From positions 315,257-367,482 of the forward strand of contig NW_019775858.1 in NCBI RefSeq assembly GCF_001039355.2: a DNA stretch of 52,226 nt. The letters run 5' to 3'. A program made the translations under genes and the position numbers. The notes beneath the pieces are model-generated. The model made no database searches. It worked only from the letters and a program-made list of their open reading frames with translations, and was not told where the DNA came from. Every line of letters starts with the position of its first letter. The stretch's first letter is position 1. Shown piece after piece: positions 14,106 through 26,300 of this stretch. Origin of the DNA: Lingula anatina (Eukaryota > Brachiopoda > Lingulata > Lingulida > Lingulidae).

Positions 14106-17100
14106 AAATAATTTTCTGTTTACCTGGATGACCTGCTCCTCAGTTTACTTTCCTTCATTGCAGCCAGAAAGGCAATAGTTTGAATGGTTTTCCCAAGGCC
14201 CATCTCATCCCCTATGATCCCCCCAGCCTCTTGGCAGTGCAGCTCCCAGAGCCATCTCACTCCAGTCCGCTGATAGCTGCAAAGGGAAAATAACATACGT
14301 CTAAATTATAAATTATTCTGGACAGAAAAAATGTACCTTACATATTAAAATACTTAATAATACATCCAGATAATCTTATTTTCAATACTAATTTATAAAG
14401 TGCTAGATCCTGAAAAACATAGACTGAAAAGATCAGTAAATGATTGTTTAAAAACTATAGTTTTGGAATAATTTTTAAAAATCTCAAAATTTGATTCATC
14501 TGCAACTTTTCAGCTACTTCAAACCTACAACCATTAGTGGATTAGTCCAGTAATTGCGTTTACATTTGGAGAATTTTGCTTTCAGTTTACATTTGAACGT
14601 AGTAAACACTATTCTGTTTTTTTTTTCAAATAATTCATGTTATTGCTTACTTGTATAGTTTGCTCCATATCTGCCCTGGCACTTTCAATCCTCCATCAAA
14701 CTCTATTCCATCTTCATCCTCGCTAACTCCATCTTCAAGCAAGAGCTGTTTCCTTAAGAGCTCACTCTTTTTCCATTCCCTGTGAATATTGAATGAGATG
14801 AAATCAAACAGAGGCACAGGACCTCAGAAAATGTATAATGTTTTAAATGCCAGAAACCATGTGAACCAACTTAAAATGTTTTTTCTAAATGAAAAGAAAT
14901 TCACCTCAATGGTCACTTTTGCCTTTCTTAGGTTCTTATTAATCATTCTAGCAAATTTCTTTTTCTACAAAAAATAAAGATTGCCAACTTTAAAGCAAAC
15001 TTTAACTGCTGGTGCAATAACTTCTGAACTCTTTAGTGTAATTGTTTAATGGAATGTTCAATATTTTAATAACACTTACTTTTGCCTTTTAGCAAAATAA
15101 CTTTCATCTCCATCATCTTTGGTTTTCCTTTGCTTTTTAGTCTTAAATACACTACTCTCATCAGGTGTTGAATCTTCACTTTCTTCCTCAGAAGTTTCTT
15201 TATATTTTGGTCGTTTCACTTTTCTAAACCCAGCTTTCTTCTTTATCTTTCGTTTTCTGACACTAGGTGTTCTGGAAATGTCTTCTTTTTCTTTGAAAAC
15301 AAATGTTTAATAATTTGTAAACAACTTATAAAGAATATGAACACATATCATGATTATCTGAAAATAAGTAAAAAACAGATAATTATTATTATTGCACACC
15401 TTGCTTTTCTAAAACCAAGTCTTTTATTATAAGATAAGCAAACACCTTCTAAATCATCTATAAGATCATCCTCTTCTGTTCCTTCATCCTGGTAGCTATC
15501 TCTCATCTCCTCTTTATCAGGAACATATTCATCTCCACTTGACTGGAATGAATCGTGGTCCATGAAATCTTCCTCCCCACTAAGTTCTGGGTCTTCTTCA
15601 AAATGGTGGCCTAGTTTTGGGTATCGTGCTCTGGAAGATGGCACATTGCTGAAGTCCGATTCTGTACGATAGACCCTTTTACTGTGCTCGTCAAAGAAAT
15701 TGGAGTGTTTTTTCTTGACATGGTCTCTACGGAAATCATTCTCTGTTGCGGTTTGTTCCTCTTTTGATGTTTCAGAAGATGCAGGTTTTTTGGTTTCTGC
15801 TTTCAATTTCTCATGGTCAATAAGTTTCATGATAGTTCCAAATGGGGTCATTTCTCCTGTTCTGATCATTTTTTCCTCTTCCGTCTCTGTTTGTTTACCT
15901 AAGCCCAGAGCTTGCTCCAATGCAGACTGACCCTCTGCAACTTCTTCATCTGCAAAGATGTAAAAATGAACAGTTCACCCAAACAGATGGTCCAAAATTG
16001 TTATCAATGACCATCAAATTTCTCCTGCATTAAAAAGACACGTGACATGAATATCCTATACAAAAGAATATTTAACTCATTTTAATGAATATTGTTTTGA
16101 GAAGCATATATTTAATATCTTACCTTCTTCTTGCAAACCTTCTAGAGTTCCATATAACTTTTTGTGCAATGTTTTTTGTCTGGCTTTCAGTTTCCTAAGT
16201 TGTTTTGTCTGTAATTCAATATATATCAGACCCCTGAATTTGGACACCAAGGAGATATGTAATTTATTTCAGACACAAAATATTACACTGATAAAGAACA
16301 AGGGATTTATAAATATACCCAAATGATAATAAAATAATTTTAGCAAGCTCACTCATAGAAATGAAAGAGCTGTTGTAATCACTCTGTTAGAGCTGTATTT
16401 GCATTTTTTAATTTTTTCCTTACATGTTGTAGTTAATTTTAAATTATGAAAAAAAAAAAATTCACCCCTCACCTTATTATCCTTCTGTTTCTGCAAGGAG
16501 TCCAGTCTTTTCTGCACCTCCTTGCTCACACCAGTCTGGTGCCTTAGGAGCGAATGGACTTTCTCAATCTGACCAAGTTCTTGCTTGACTGATCTGATAA
16601 AATATTGATAAATATTGATATATATATATATATATATATACATTGCATTTTACTTAAGATAATGTGCTCAGCAGATATATATCAAATTAAAATATATGTG
16701 AATTTGTGAAACTGATATTGATTTTAACGAGTGCAATTTAATTACATGATTGACCTGCCAATCACATTCTGTATGTTAACATCTTACAATTTGTCATATT
16801 AAAACGATTTGTTAAAATGTTTTTATAGAAAAGTTCAACATAAAGTAGTCTTGAAAATCAAAATTGCAAAATTTTCATAAAACCACAAAGATAAAAGCCC
16901 ATCCCATTCCTACCTCACATCATCCTCAACAGAATTAAGCTCCTTCTCCAGCATTGCCTGGATTCTTTGTTTTTCCTGTGAAGCAATGGCCTGGTCCACC
17001 TGGGCCATGACACCTGAGGTAGACCAACAACATATAAATATAACACCCCTACAATTACACCTCTTCATGTTCACATCTGTTCTATACCCCTCTTTTAAAT

Positions 17101-17755
17101 CCGGAAGTTTTGTATTTAAGTTTCAATCTGCTTTCTTTAAGATGAAAAGAACAAGTCTTTGTATTAGTGATGACAACTCCCAATGGGATTATTGAATTGA
17201 TGAGGAAACATTTTGTATCATGTGGATCATACCTATTTTTATATCTTAAAATACAGAAATAAATATAATCTAAAAATACAGAAATTAATATGATTTAATA
17301 TGTGAGGAGAGTGTACCTTAAACATCTCACAAAGCAAAGGGGAGAATTTTCAAGCATGAATTTAACTAAGATTACTACTCATTTCAAAATAAATTTTCTT
17401 CAAAAGTATAATTCTCCACGCTTATGTTAAATAATCATTTAATTATAAACAACATGAAAAATGAAGTCAGATACTGAATGTCTCTCTCACAGAAATTCAA
17501 AGTAATTCCAATCATGCCAATGCTACCTTGTTCAAAGTCCTCCTGGTTAAATACATCAATTCCCAAGTTTTTAAGCTCGTCATCTTGTTCGGATTCTGGG
17601 ATGCTATGTATAAGTGTAGAATCCACATGAAAAACGTCTGTTTTCTTTCCCACTACCTCTTCTTTCCTGCCATCACATGGAGGACTGGTTTCTCCATCCT
17701 CTTCCATTACTGTGGGCTCTTTGGACTTGAAATCCCTCTCATCAGTGGATGACAT
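774..17755 (-). CDS. ERCC6: ERCC6/CSB SNF2-family repair ATPase, C terminus off the left edge
   Basis: DNA-dependent ATPase that remodels stalled RNA polymerase II and starts transcription-coupled excision repair in the nucleus. Nineteen exons, 5' to 3': 17755-17527, 17013-16914, 16593-16473, 16208-16124, 15949-15446, 15290-15080, 14779-14651, 14276-14124, 13779-13644, 13383-13213, 12793-12617, 12240-12130, 11852-11757, 11285-11067, 10759-10649, 7920-7706, 7233-6584, 6318-6190, 969-774. Phases agree throughout (1,247 codons plus 2 nt). Residues about 40-180 are the N-terminal coiled region, RTGEMTPFG is near 200, followed by acidic and Lys-rich stretches. Helicase motifs: GDEMGLGKT 482-490, DEGH 595-598, LSGSPMQNN about 622-630, [11 protein letters not shown] about 861-871, RAWRIGQ about 895-901. 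A Lys-rich tract ends near 1139, and the last exon carries VAGVPTWTG as in human CSB. The human protein has about 1,493 residues, so the ubiquitin-binding C terminus must lie left of base 1. The chosen ATG (17755-17753) starts MSSTDERDF; the frame stays open a little 5' of it. All catalytic motifs are intact. Orthology is near certain; single splice borders could be a few bases off. Confidence 0.96.
1575..1585. repeat. Poly(C) run
   Basis: Eleven consecutive C on the plus strand, inside the 5.2-kb ERCC6 intron. Confidence 0.9.
2042..2062. repeat. Poly(A) run
   Basis: Twenty-one consecutive A in the long ERCC6 intron. No element body or target duplication was recognised beside it. Confidence 0.9.
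3026..3074. repeat. (AAT)n microsatellite
   Basis: About 16 perfect trinucleotide units in the long ERCC6 intron; likely length-polymorphic. Confidence 0.95.
4032..4058. repeat. G-rich run
   Basis: Twenty-seven bases of G broken by two T (GGGG T GGGGG T then 16 G). It could form a G-quadruplex on the plus strand; the intron is transcribed from the minus strand, so this G-rich strand is the template. Confidence 0.85.
8711..8828. repeat. Minisatellite, four units of about 30 bp
   Basis: Units beginning GAATAGCTGTAATRATG start at 8711, 8741, 8772 and 8799 (spacings 30, 31 and 27). The core is nearly perfect and the unit tails vary. Confidence 0.85.
9150..9321. mobile_element. hAT-type MITE with perfect 8-bp target duplication
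   Basis: The 156-bp element (9158-9313) starts CAGTGTT and ends AACACTG. It is flanked by identical 8-mers, ATTAAGAT, at 9150-9157 and 9314-9321. Subterminal sequences are also inverted: CTGGACCG on the left against CGGTCCAG on the right. CAGTG-type termini with 8-bp duplications are hallmarks of hAT transposons. It has no coding capacity, so it is non-autonomous. Confidence 0.8.
11536..11744. mobile_element. Foldback element, family A copy 1
   Basis: Outer GGATCGATCTATCTCC is inverted against the AGATGGATCGATCTA region near 11711-11724. Inner AAATTGCTATC pairs with GACAGCAATTAA. The right edge carries GGGAACCCAGTC, also found in copy 2 at about 33.2 kb. Its edge is only about 8 nt from an ERCC6 5' splice site at 11756. 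Exact ends and target duplication are not resolved. Confidence 0.6.
14075..14103. repeat. Poly(A) run
   Basis: Twenty-nine consecutive A on the plus strand, i.e. poly(T) in the ERCC6 transcript, about 20 nt into the intron after the ATPase motif I exon. Confidence 0.95.
16619..16640. repeat. (TA)n microsatellite
   Basis: About 11 perfect TA units in an ERCC6 intron, just upstream of the third coding exon. Confidence 0.9.
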
Positions 17756-17956
17756 AATTGGTTTATTTTTTTTCTTCAAGCATCAAACATAGTTAATCTC
17801 TCTTTACCTACAAGTTATATGGAACAAAAGCCCCATTAACAAATTCAACTGATATATGCAGGGTGTGCAAATTAATTTATCTACAATTAAAACCAGACTT
17901 CACTAACAAATACTGTTTACATACATGAATATCAGGTCTATACTTTAACAAGAAAT

Positions 17957-18166
17957 TCATCTGTTAACACTCCTAAATATTGATGATTTTTTATGTATGC
18001 TGTGCTTATGCATTAAAGCAAACTTCAAGGCCTCAGAAAGAGTGAAATGAAGATAAGTTTGTGCATCCACAATGATGCCAGAGCTCCCAAATTTTCGTCT
18101 TACTTCTGTTCTCCTTAAATCGCACACTCCTGTAAAGCCAACCAGTTTTCCTATGAACAGAGCCAT
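17957..18166 (-). CDS. Possible 69-residue ORF upstream of ERCC6
   Basis: An ATG in good context (CCCATGG) opens a 69-residue frame about 200 nt upstream of the ERCC6 start, on the same strand. It begins MALFIGKLVGF and ends RSVNR. No known domain is visible. It may be a 5'-leader upstream ORF or chance. A donor-like AGAA|GTAAG inside it and an acceptor, ACTTGTAG, at about 17808 would splice most of it out of an ERCC6 leader. Low confidence as a gene. Confidence 0.2.
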   Translation of the reverse strand: MALFIGKLVGFTGVCDLRRTEVRRKFGSSGIIVDAQTYLHFTLSEALKFALMHKHSIHKKSSIFRSVNR

Positions 18167-19410
18167 GGGTAAGGTAGGAGGAGTGCTAACGCATGAATTT
18201 CGTGCTAGTCTATAGTAAGCACACGTTGGCCTGAATTTTCAAAATCTAATAAACCTTGTTCACCATGTGTATAACATGCATACATATTTTGTTTCTGAAA
18301 TAATCAATATTTTGTTAATCAAAATATCAAACCACTCTTTTAACCCATCACAAGCAGTGAAAATGCAATGAAGCAATAAATCAGCATACCTACAACTTAC
18401 AAATCCCATAAAACTTGTGGGCTCTGGATTTCTCATGGGTTGGACACATTACCCATTTGTCTTAATGCAACCTGAAATGTATGCAAACAGGTCTAAAATA
18501 GAATGAAGCAAGTAAATTGCAAAAATTTTATGGGTGGCTTTACATTTAAATAACTTTACGCTATTTTACAGCTGGCCCAAGGGAAGAAACGTCTCCTGAT
18601 GTATTCAAAATGATCTCAGGATCGATCTTTTGATAAAATGAGGAAAATTTGATCCACACCTCACTTAAGTTACCCCAGCCGCTTACTTCTTGTGGAGTAA
18701 AACGAACAAAGTGGCCATGCAATCAGCTGAGCTAAGCGAAATACTTTGTCGCGTCAGCTCTTCTTATATATCAATGTATTGTCATTTATAAACGTGCAAC
18801 TACGTTAAATAGTGTATAGTTGACAGCGTTATATAAATCACTTTTTAATATCTTACTAAGAAAAATATATTTAATCGTTTGATTTCAGAAAACCTAACTT
18901 TTGTTACCTCTTTTATAACCTTCCTGTGCATTTACAGAATCACTTGTGTATTATGTAAGCCTCGGTTTGGATTAGGATTCCCCTCACCAAGACAAGCCCA
19001 ACAAACTAGCAAACTTTCCTAGTTTTTTGGTTTCTCAAGATCTGTACTTTTCAAGACAAGAAAGTTGTTTGAGATTTTAGATTAATTACAAATACAATAT
19101 GTATATCTACCAAATAAATTATCAAAATATTTTGTCTACATCTAAATTTGCTCTTTTAGACAACGGCAGTGACAGTTATTGCCCTCCACCAGTATTAACA
19201 TTAACTCACAACATAGAACTGGTGTCTTAATTGATGCTGTGAATATATTTCCACATTGCAATGTTACATGATGCCCTTCCTATAAAAATAATGTAGCAGC
19301 CCAGCACCAAACAGTTTTGCAATCATGGATAAAAGATGCAGAGCATCCTTCACCACTCTAATATCAGGCAGATAGGATAAAATAACATTGACTAATAAAA
19401 TTTGATATTC

Positions 19411-19416
19411 TTTATT
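19411..19416 (-). terminator. Candidate ABCA3 poly(A) signal (AATAAA)
   Basis: The minus strand reads AATAAA about 955 nt past the ABCA3 stop codon. It is in AT-rich sequence where such hexamers are common by chance, so it only marks a possible 3' UTR end. Confidence 0.25.
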
Positions 19417-20370
19417 TGCTGAAAATATTTTGAGTCCTTAAGAAGCAGCTCTGTATCATAATATCAAACAATTCTGTCAATAAATTAAAATCATGTTACT
19501 GCATGTTTTCTTATATAACACTAAAAAATTAAAAACACCCTCACATTTTTAGTTAAAATAAATGTTTTTCCAACTTCTATTCCAATGTTTGTTCACCGCT
19601 TTTATCACAGTCAAATTCATTTTTCTACTCCTTTCTCATAATCATAAAGCCACAGAGGTAATGAAATTCAATCTGTTATAAAGGCATGTAAAGGGTAGAA
19701 CCTGAATTATAGTACATATGCTTTTTTTGCTGAGAGGCTGACATTTTGAAGAAAAAGAGGCAATGCTTCAACAAAAACATTAGATGAGAACAAATTACAA
19801 AATTGCACAATGAAATACTATCACATCACATGATTCATAAGTTTTACCGTTTCTTTGGTAATGATGATGATGTAGAAACTGATTTCTACTGCAAAGTGTT
19901 ACCAGTAAATATAAATATATATTGGGTGCTATTCTGATATGAGAATAATATACATGTACCTTGCATCATACAAACCATATTTAATCAAAACATCACTTTA
20001 TAAGTAACAACTTCCAGTAAATTGTTTCAAACAATAACTGAACATCCTTTTTAACTGACAAAATTGCATCAACCTGAATTAATCTCAATCGCTATCCAAT
20101 ACCAAATGTCAATAAACTTAACAATTGAATTAACATAACAAGGATATCATTCAAACAAAATCATTGATAATTTCCATAATTTCAATAATGTGTGAAGTAC
20201 ATGTATTATTTACGAGAATTGTGAGCAAATACCAGTATGTGGTAGTTAAACTGGAAATGATCCCCATTATTCTTTTGGCAATTATATGCATGTACTTCAA
20301 ATGCAAGTTCACTTGAAATCTTTATATATATCACAATTCTGTTTAACTTAAGTACATCACACAATCAAAC

Positions 20371-23300
20371 TCACTGCACATTCTCACATCGGCACAGATA
20401 ACAACCAAAAATCATTTTGCAACATAATCCACATGTGGCACATGTACCCATCTCAACCTCCTCCGGGGCGACTTGAGACCGAGCAAAGTTGATAAAGACT
20501 TGCTCCAAAGTCGTCTGACTGACAGAATAGTCCTCAATATGAAATTCTGCCTTGGCACGCTCCATTGTGCCAAATATTTTGGCCCATGAAAGGGTAGTGT
20601 CAGTAATATGATAATGCACTAATCCCTGGTGCTCATCCTTCAGGACACTTCCAGGAAAGGACTTCTCAATAAATTCCATGACTGGCTGGAGAACAGTGTC
20701 CTCACCTCTGGATGGAGGCCCTATTCTTGCTATAAGAGTGTAGCCTTCACCAAATTTGTTCTTCAGGTGCTGTGTGCTGCCCAGACATTTGTACTGTCCA
20801 TTGACCATGATAGCAATTCTTGTACACAGAGCTTCACATTCCTCCATACTGGAAATGTAGGGAATAAAATTTGGTGAAGTTCACAGGATTGTGGATATGT
20901 CAGGTTTGTTTATAATTGATTTGGCAAAATTTTGAAAAATACAAAATAGAGTTTTTATGACAGAATCTGTTTGTTGTACAATTTTCAAAGCTGTTTTTTT
21001 TTATTTAGTATTTTGCAGTTTTGCAAAAAAAAAAAGAAAAAATCCATTATTCTGCTTTAGTGTTATATTATACAACATGTATAATTTTGTAGTCCTCTTC
21101 CCTAGAAAATTAACTTTACTCCACACCTCGGGTAATGCCCTTCCCTCACCTGTGTGATGTCAGTACCAAAGTCCTACCACTGGCTCTGACCTTGGCCAGT
21201 GTATTCCACAAATGTCTCCTAGCAACAGGGTCCATGCCTGATGATGGCTCATCCAGGAAGATCACTGGAGGGTTACCAACCAAAGCTACGGCTGTACTCA
21301 GTTTTCTTTTGTTTCCTCCACTGGAGAGAGAATGAAAGTTTCACAACTTAAAAATATAATCTATACATGCTTCTCAATCCAAAATAAATGTTGAGAAATT
21401 CAAAATTAAATTCAGTGTAATTTTTTTATCAAATGCAAAGAATACACAGGAAACCATTAGACTTACACTGTAAGAACGACATCAATCCTGAGAAAGAATA
21501 ACTTTAATTCACTTTCGTAATTTAAAAACAGGGCAATATATGAAAATATCAAAAGAAATTAGATAAAGAAAATACTGTTATCTTGATACCTACATATTCA
21601 CAACTTAAACTTTCTCAATTTATACAATAAAATGCACAATCATCATCTAACATCTTGCACACTGTCGAACCAAACACAATAACCACATTGTCATAGTTTC
21701 ACTCAAAACCAACCTGTAATCCTTCACCAGCTTGTCAGCATGCTCCTCCAGCAGTAATGTCGACATCAAATTCTGGACCACACTGGGGATCTGTGCTTCT
21801 ACTACACCACGCAACCTGGCAAACATGAACAGTGTCTCTCTTCCTGTCATCTGATCCAGCAAGGCGTCAAACTGGGGACAGTAGCCAAGACGTTGCTGAA
21901 CCTATAGATAGAGAAAGAGAAAAAATAAATACCTTCAATCTTGAGTAGTGTGAGATTCAATTAATGAGATCAAATCACATATGTAATATATAGGTTGATA
22001 GATATCTGGCCACTTTAGGCCACTTTTATTTATGCCAAGCCTAAATGATATTTTTACTATTTTAACTAATTCATCATGCAATCAAAATGGTATTTAATCA
22101 GTTAGGCAACAGAAGCTGTAGACTTCATCTAACAAAGATTTCTCCATCATTGTAACTTGGAAGGTGTGCGAGGTGAGAGGTTTTACTTGCCCTAATTCAC
22201 ACTAACTCCCACACCTCTAGTAAAAATGACCAAAATGTGTGCACAAGTACTCTGTTCAGGTACTGTAGTACAGTACGGACGCCCCATAAAATATTGTTCC
22301 CCTTGCATGCCCAACTTAGATTTGAATGTCTTTCAAATTAAATTCTCCCTTTTTATAAGATTCCTCTGGTCTCAGACTTTCATGATTTTGGGTTTATGTA
22401 CTGCCCATGACACAGACAGATAAAAATAATCAGGACAGTATACGTCTGCACACATGCATTAAAATTAAGAAATTTGCACATATCAGGTAGAGGCATTAAG
22501 TTGTTTAATTTTGAAATGACTGGAAAATGAAACAGGGTGAGGAGCCTTTAATGTAAACCCAGTTGCCAGTTTTAGCATATCTGGCTACAGTGTTACCAAT
22601 GTAAAGGAAAACTGTTTTAAATGTTCAAGTGTTAAAAGCAGGTGGAAGAAATACTAAGATAATTTTACTTACAGTTTTAATGTTACTTCTTATATCAACA
22701 TTCTGAAGGTATGCATTTCCACTTGACACAATTTCATCACCAGTCAACATCTTAAAAGTTGTGGTTTTTCCAGCACCATTAACACCTACAATATAAATAT
22801 ATATAATTATATTAGTTATTCATAAAAACATGCATCAGAAAACACTTTTGGACTTACTAATAGCATCACAACTGCATTTTGTGTTAGAACAATACTTGAA
22901 AATATAGCAATCCTATGGCAAAAATCAATGTGTATAATACTCCTGTAAGGATAGAGCTGAGTACAAGATGTCAGCAAACAAAATGCAGCATTAAATTTTT
23001 GAATAAAATTTTGAACAGGATTAGGTATCCAAGCATTTTTTTATTTACAGTTCAACTATTTTCACTGGCTACTCTACTCATGGGATTGCATGCAGGCACG
23101 GACATATATTTACTCTATCAAATTTTATGCCAATCCATGTCATTCATTTCTCAGGAATATTTACCTAGCAAGCCAAAACACTCTCCCTGTGGTATCCCTA
23201 CAGTTACATTATTTACAGCTAGGTGACTCCCATAATATTTTGTAAGTTCCCTAAGAACCAGAGCATCACTGTGATACATTGGAGGCTGCTTCAAAATCCT

Positions 23301-26300
23301 TTCTCTTTCAGCTTTAACATCTGTATCCTCTTGTATGCGGCCGTCCATACTGATTCCAGAGAAAGTACGATTCCTAGAAACCACCTGCTTCTCGCGCATA
23401 CGATACCAGAGCTTTTTTAAGTACTCCGATTCCATCAAAAAGAGGAGGCTGAAGAACAACAGTCCCTGCAATGCTAGGAATAGCACTTCCCTGCCGATTC
23501 CTATTTCATCCCAAACAAGGTAGTTACTTTCATAACTAAGGCAATTTACAGTGCACTCTGAAATCACAAAAATTTAGCGTGTAAGACATCTGTTACTATG
23601 TATATTCAGTAACAATACACAGAATCAAAATACATATTCAGGTGTAATATATCAACAGTCCAACACATTAGTGCTTACTTTTAAGACTACTGTTTAAAGC
23701 ATTAAGCTGCTTTCAACAAATAACCTGACTCTTTTGTATAATAGACTATAGTGCACAAAATACATATGGAGAGATGACAGCACAATGATGAATAAATCAA
23801 AACTGTAAAAACCAAAAGTTGAGCTTGCCAACAGTATACTTCTCAAAAATGGTTGATCTATTGCTTAAATATTAATGACCAAATCATGATGTATTGGTAA
23901 AGTCAAAACTGGAAAAAGGTACTTACTAGGACAACACATAGTTGTTTCATACTGTTTTATATGACATACAAAGTCAAAGATTTCAGCATTTTTCCTGCAA
24001 ACATCATCATACAGAGCATTTGAAGCATACAGTGCATACATGGTCTGGAGCCCAGTGCCCAAGCAAAAGTTTGGAAATATAACCAGGAATATCCAGTTCA
24101 AAACTTTGGACAAGTCTACTAAGTCTAGTTCTGGAATGGAGAGTATGTCCACAGCGAGCATGGTAGCAATGCCTGGAGCAAAACAAATGGAAAGCCTTTG
24201 AACATTATAATATAAGTCAAATATTGTTCATATCATGTAATTAATGAATCTGTTTGCATCTTTTTCTGTGACAGTATAGGTAGCTGCAGGAAAAGGTTTC
24301 ATTCAAAAAGTTGTAAAGCATTACAGCCAACATCCAAACACAAAGTATCCATTTTTTGCACAAATGAAAATATCATACCATCTACTGTTATTCTATATAT
24401 CTAATAAGACACGAGGAAAAAGCTTACCTGACAAGAAATTGAGCATGGTTAACCACACCAATCCAGATGACGGCACTGTGAATATGAAAGATAAAACATA
24501 CATCTGTGGCAGCATTGCCCAGGCATAGAGAAAGAACAGGAATAAAGTCAGCATAAATCTTCCGTCATTGATAAAGGCAGGAATATCAAAAGCTGCAAAT
24601 GTGATAATGATGAGGACACTTGGTATGAGAAAATTGATCACATCCCATACAAAGGTAGAGACCCAAAAGTTTATGGCGTGGACTCCACTGACAAACTGGA
24701 CATGCTTGGACTTGATTGCCCGTTCCTTGATGATGAAGAGGACAAAGCTGCTGGCCAGAAATGACATTCCAAACAGCACATTAAATGCTATGGAGAAAGC
24801 CCACGCTAGTGACAACAGTTGGTTGTTGACTTTGTCATTGCTGGTGGGTGGTAACGGATGGTTGGTGGTACGGATATTGTAACTGCTGTTGGCATAGTAC
24901 TTCAACACAGCATTGTCAAATGCTGACAGCGTGATGGCAGGGGTATGATAGCCTTGGTTGTTAAACAGAGCAGTCGCATTCAAATATGCCCCACTGACTT
25001 CATGAAACTCAGATGCAACAAGGTATCTATTATCAAATTCTGCTAGATCATTTGTAGCCTTTTCCACCAAGTAGTTAATCATGGTGATGTTACCCTCTTT
25101 TTCATTGATATTCACAGCTTCCACATTGGTTCCTTTATACTGCATTTCAAACACATGTCCAAAATGGCTGGCAAATGCAGATGGCTGATACCCTGGAGAA
25201 TAGGGCACTACTGGCTGGCGGAAGTTGTCCAAAACCATGGCAAGTGGAGGAGAGTCATCTGGCGTGGGAAGAGTCTTCAGAATGATTAAGACGAGTATTG
25301 TGAAGAACAATGGCACTAGGAGTTGAGATGTTGTAAGAACCACATTCCTCCAGGTGTGGAGAATGTGCTTGACAAACATGGCATAAAACTGCTGTGTGTA
25401 TAAGGCAAAACCCCTGTTACATTTGGTATCTTCAACAAAAGCTGAAAGAAAAATCAAACAAAACTCATGATTCACATTAATGGGGATTTAAATATATTTT
25501 TATATGCTAATCAAAGATGGTAACAATTTTTTCACTTGATATGAAGCAGTGTTTTATTGCACAAGCAAGCTCTACTCCTACCTGACTTACCGCTGTCCTC
25601 AGGTTCAATGCTTGGGATGTGACCATTCACTGCTGAATTCATTGGAACACTATACGATGTAGACTCATACTCTCCAGATGAATCACGCCCATTGTGGGAA
25701 AATTCTCCAACTCTGAACATACAAGTTTTTTAAAATGTAAAAATATAGGGTAATTACTCAATCTTTTCAATGGGAGAAAACTGTGAATTTTACAGATACT
25801 GTATCTTTTAAGTCATAATTTGTTAAAATTAGAACATTCCTATTCAGTGGTAGCAACAAAATTAAAAAGCAGGCTACTCTATAGTTCTTTTGTATGCAAT
25901 AAAAGCACCACAAAAGATAAATAGAAATATAATTTTTGTGATTTTAAAATAATATACCTGAAAGTAATTTTTGCCCATTGAAAAGATCAAGTCATTACTG
26001 AGAAATTTGATCCCAAAACTCAAGCTCAAGCACATATGTTTACTGATTTGACTTCTATAATGCTTTTACAAATAGATATTCCTGCTAACTGATATCAGTT
26101 TCAAGACTCACTTAAGAAACACTTCCTCCATGGTAGTGACAGATGCTCCAAAGCTGGCAATTCCCAGATCTTCCCTCATGAGCTCCAGGTCTGAAAACAA
26201 CCCCTCAAACTGGTCACAGCTGTCATGGGGTAAGATATAGGACAACTCGGCACTAACATTGCTCTCGATTGCTGCACCAGGAACATATTTCTTTATGATG

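Larger units (their letters stand above)
17756..20370. other. ABCA3 3' flank and ERCC6 upstream region
   Basis: Tandem arrangement: ABCA3 stops at 20371 and ERCC6 starts at 17755, both minus. The part next to ABCA3 is probably its 3' UTR and the part next to ERCC6 its leader and promoter. I see no clear TATA box, CpG island or other gene, only the doubtful 69-residue ORF. Confidence 0.6.

Noticed and set aside
12617-14779. PiggyBac-derived PGBD3 insertion as in the vertebrate ERCC6 locus
   Set aside because: Introns of the ATPase region are short and carry no transposase-like frame on either strand.
24568-24882. 104-codon plus-strand frame
   Set aside because: Antisense shadow of the 1-kb ABCA3 exon that is in phase with its neighbours.
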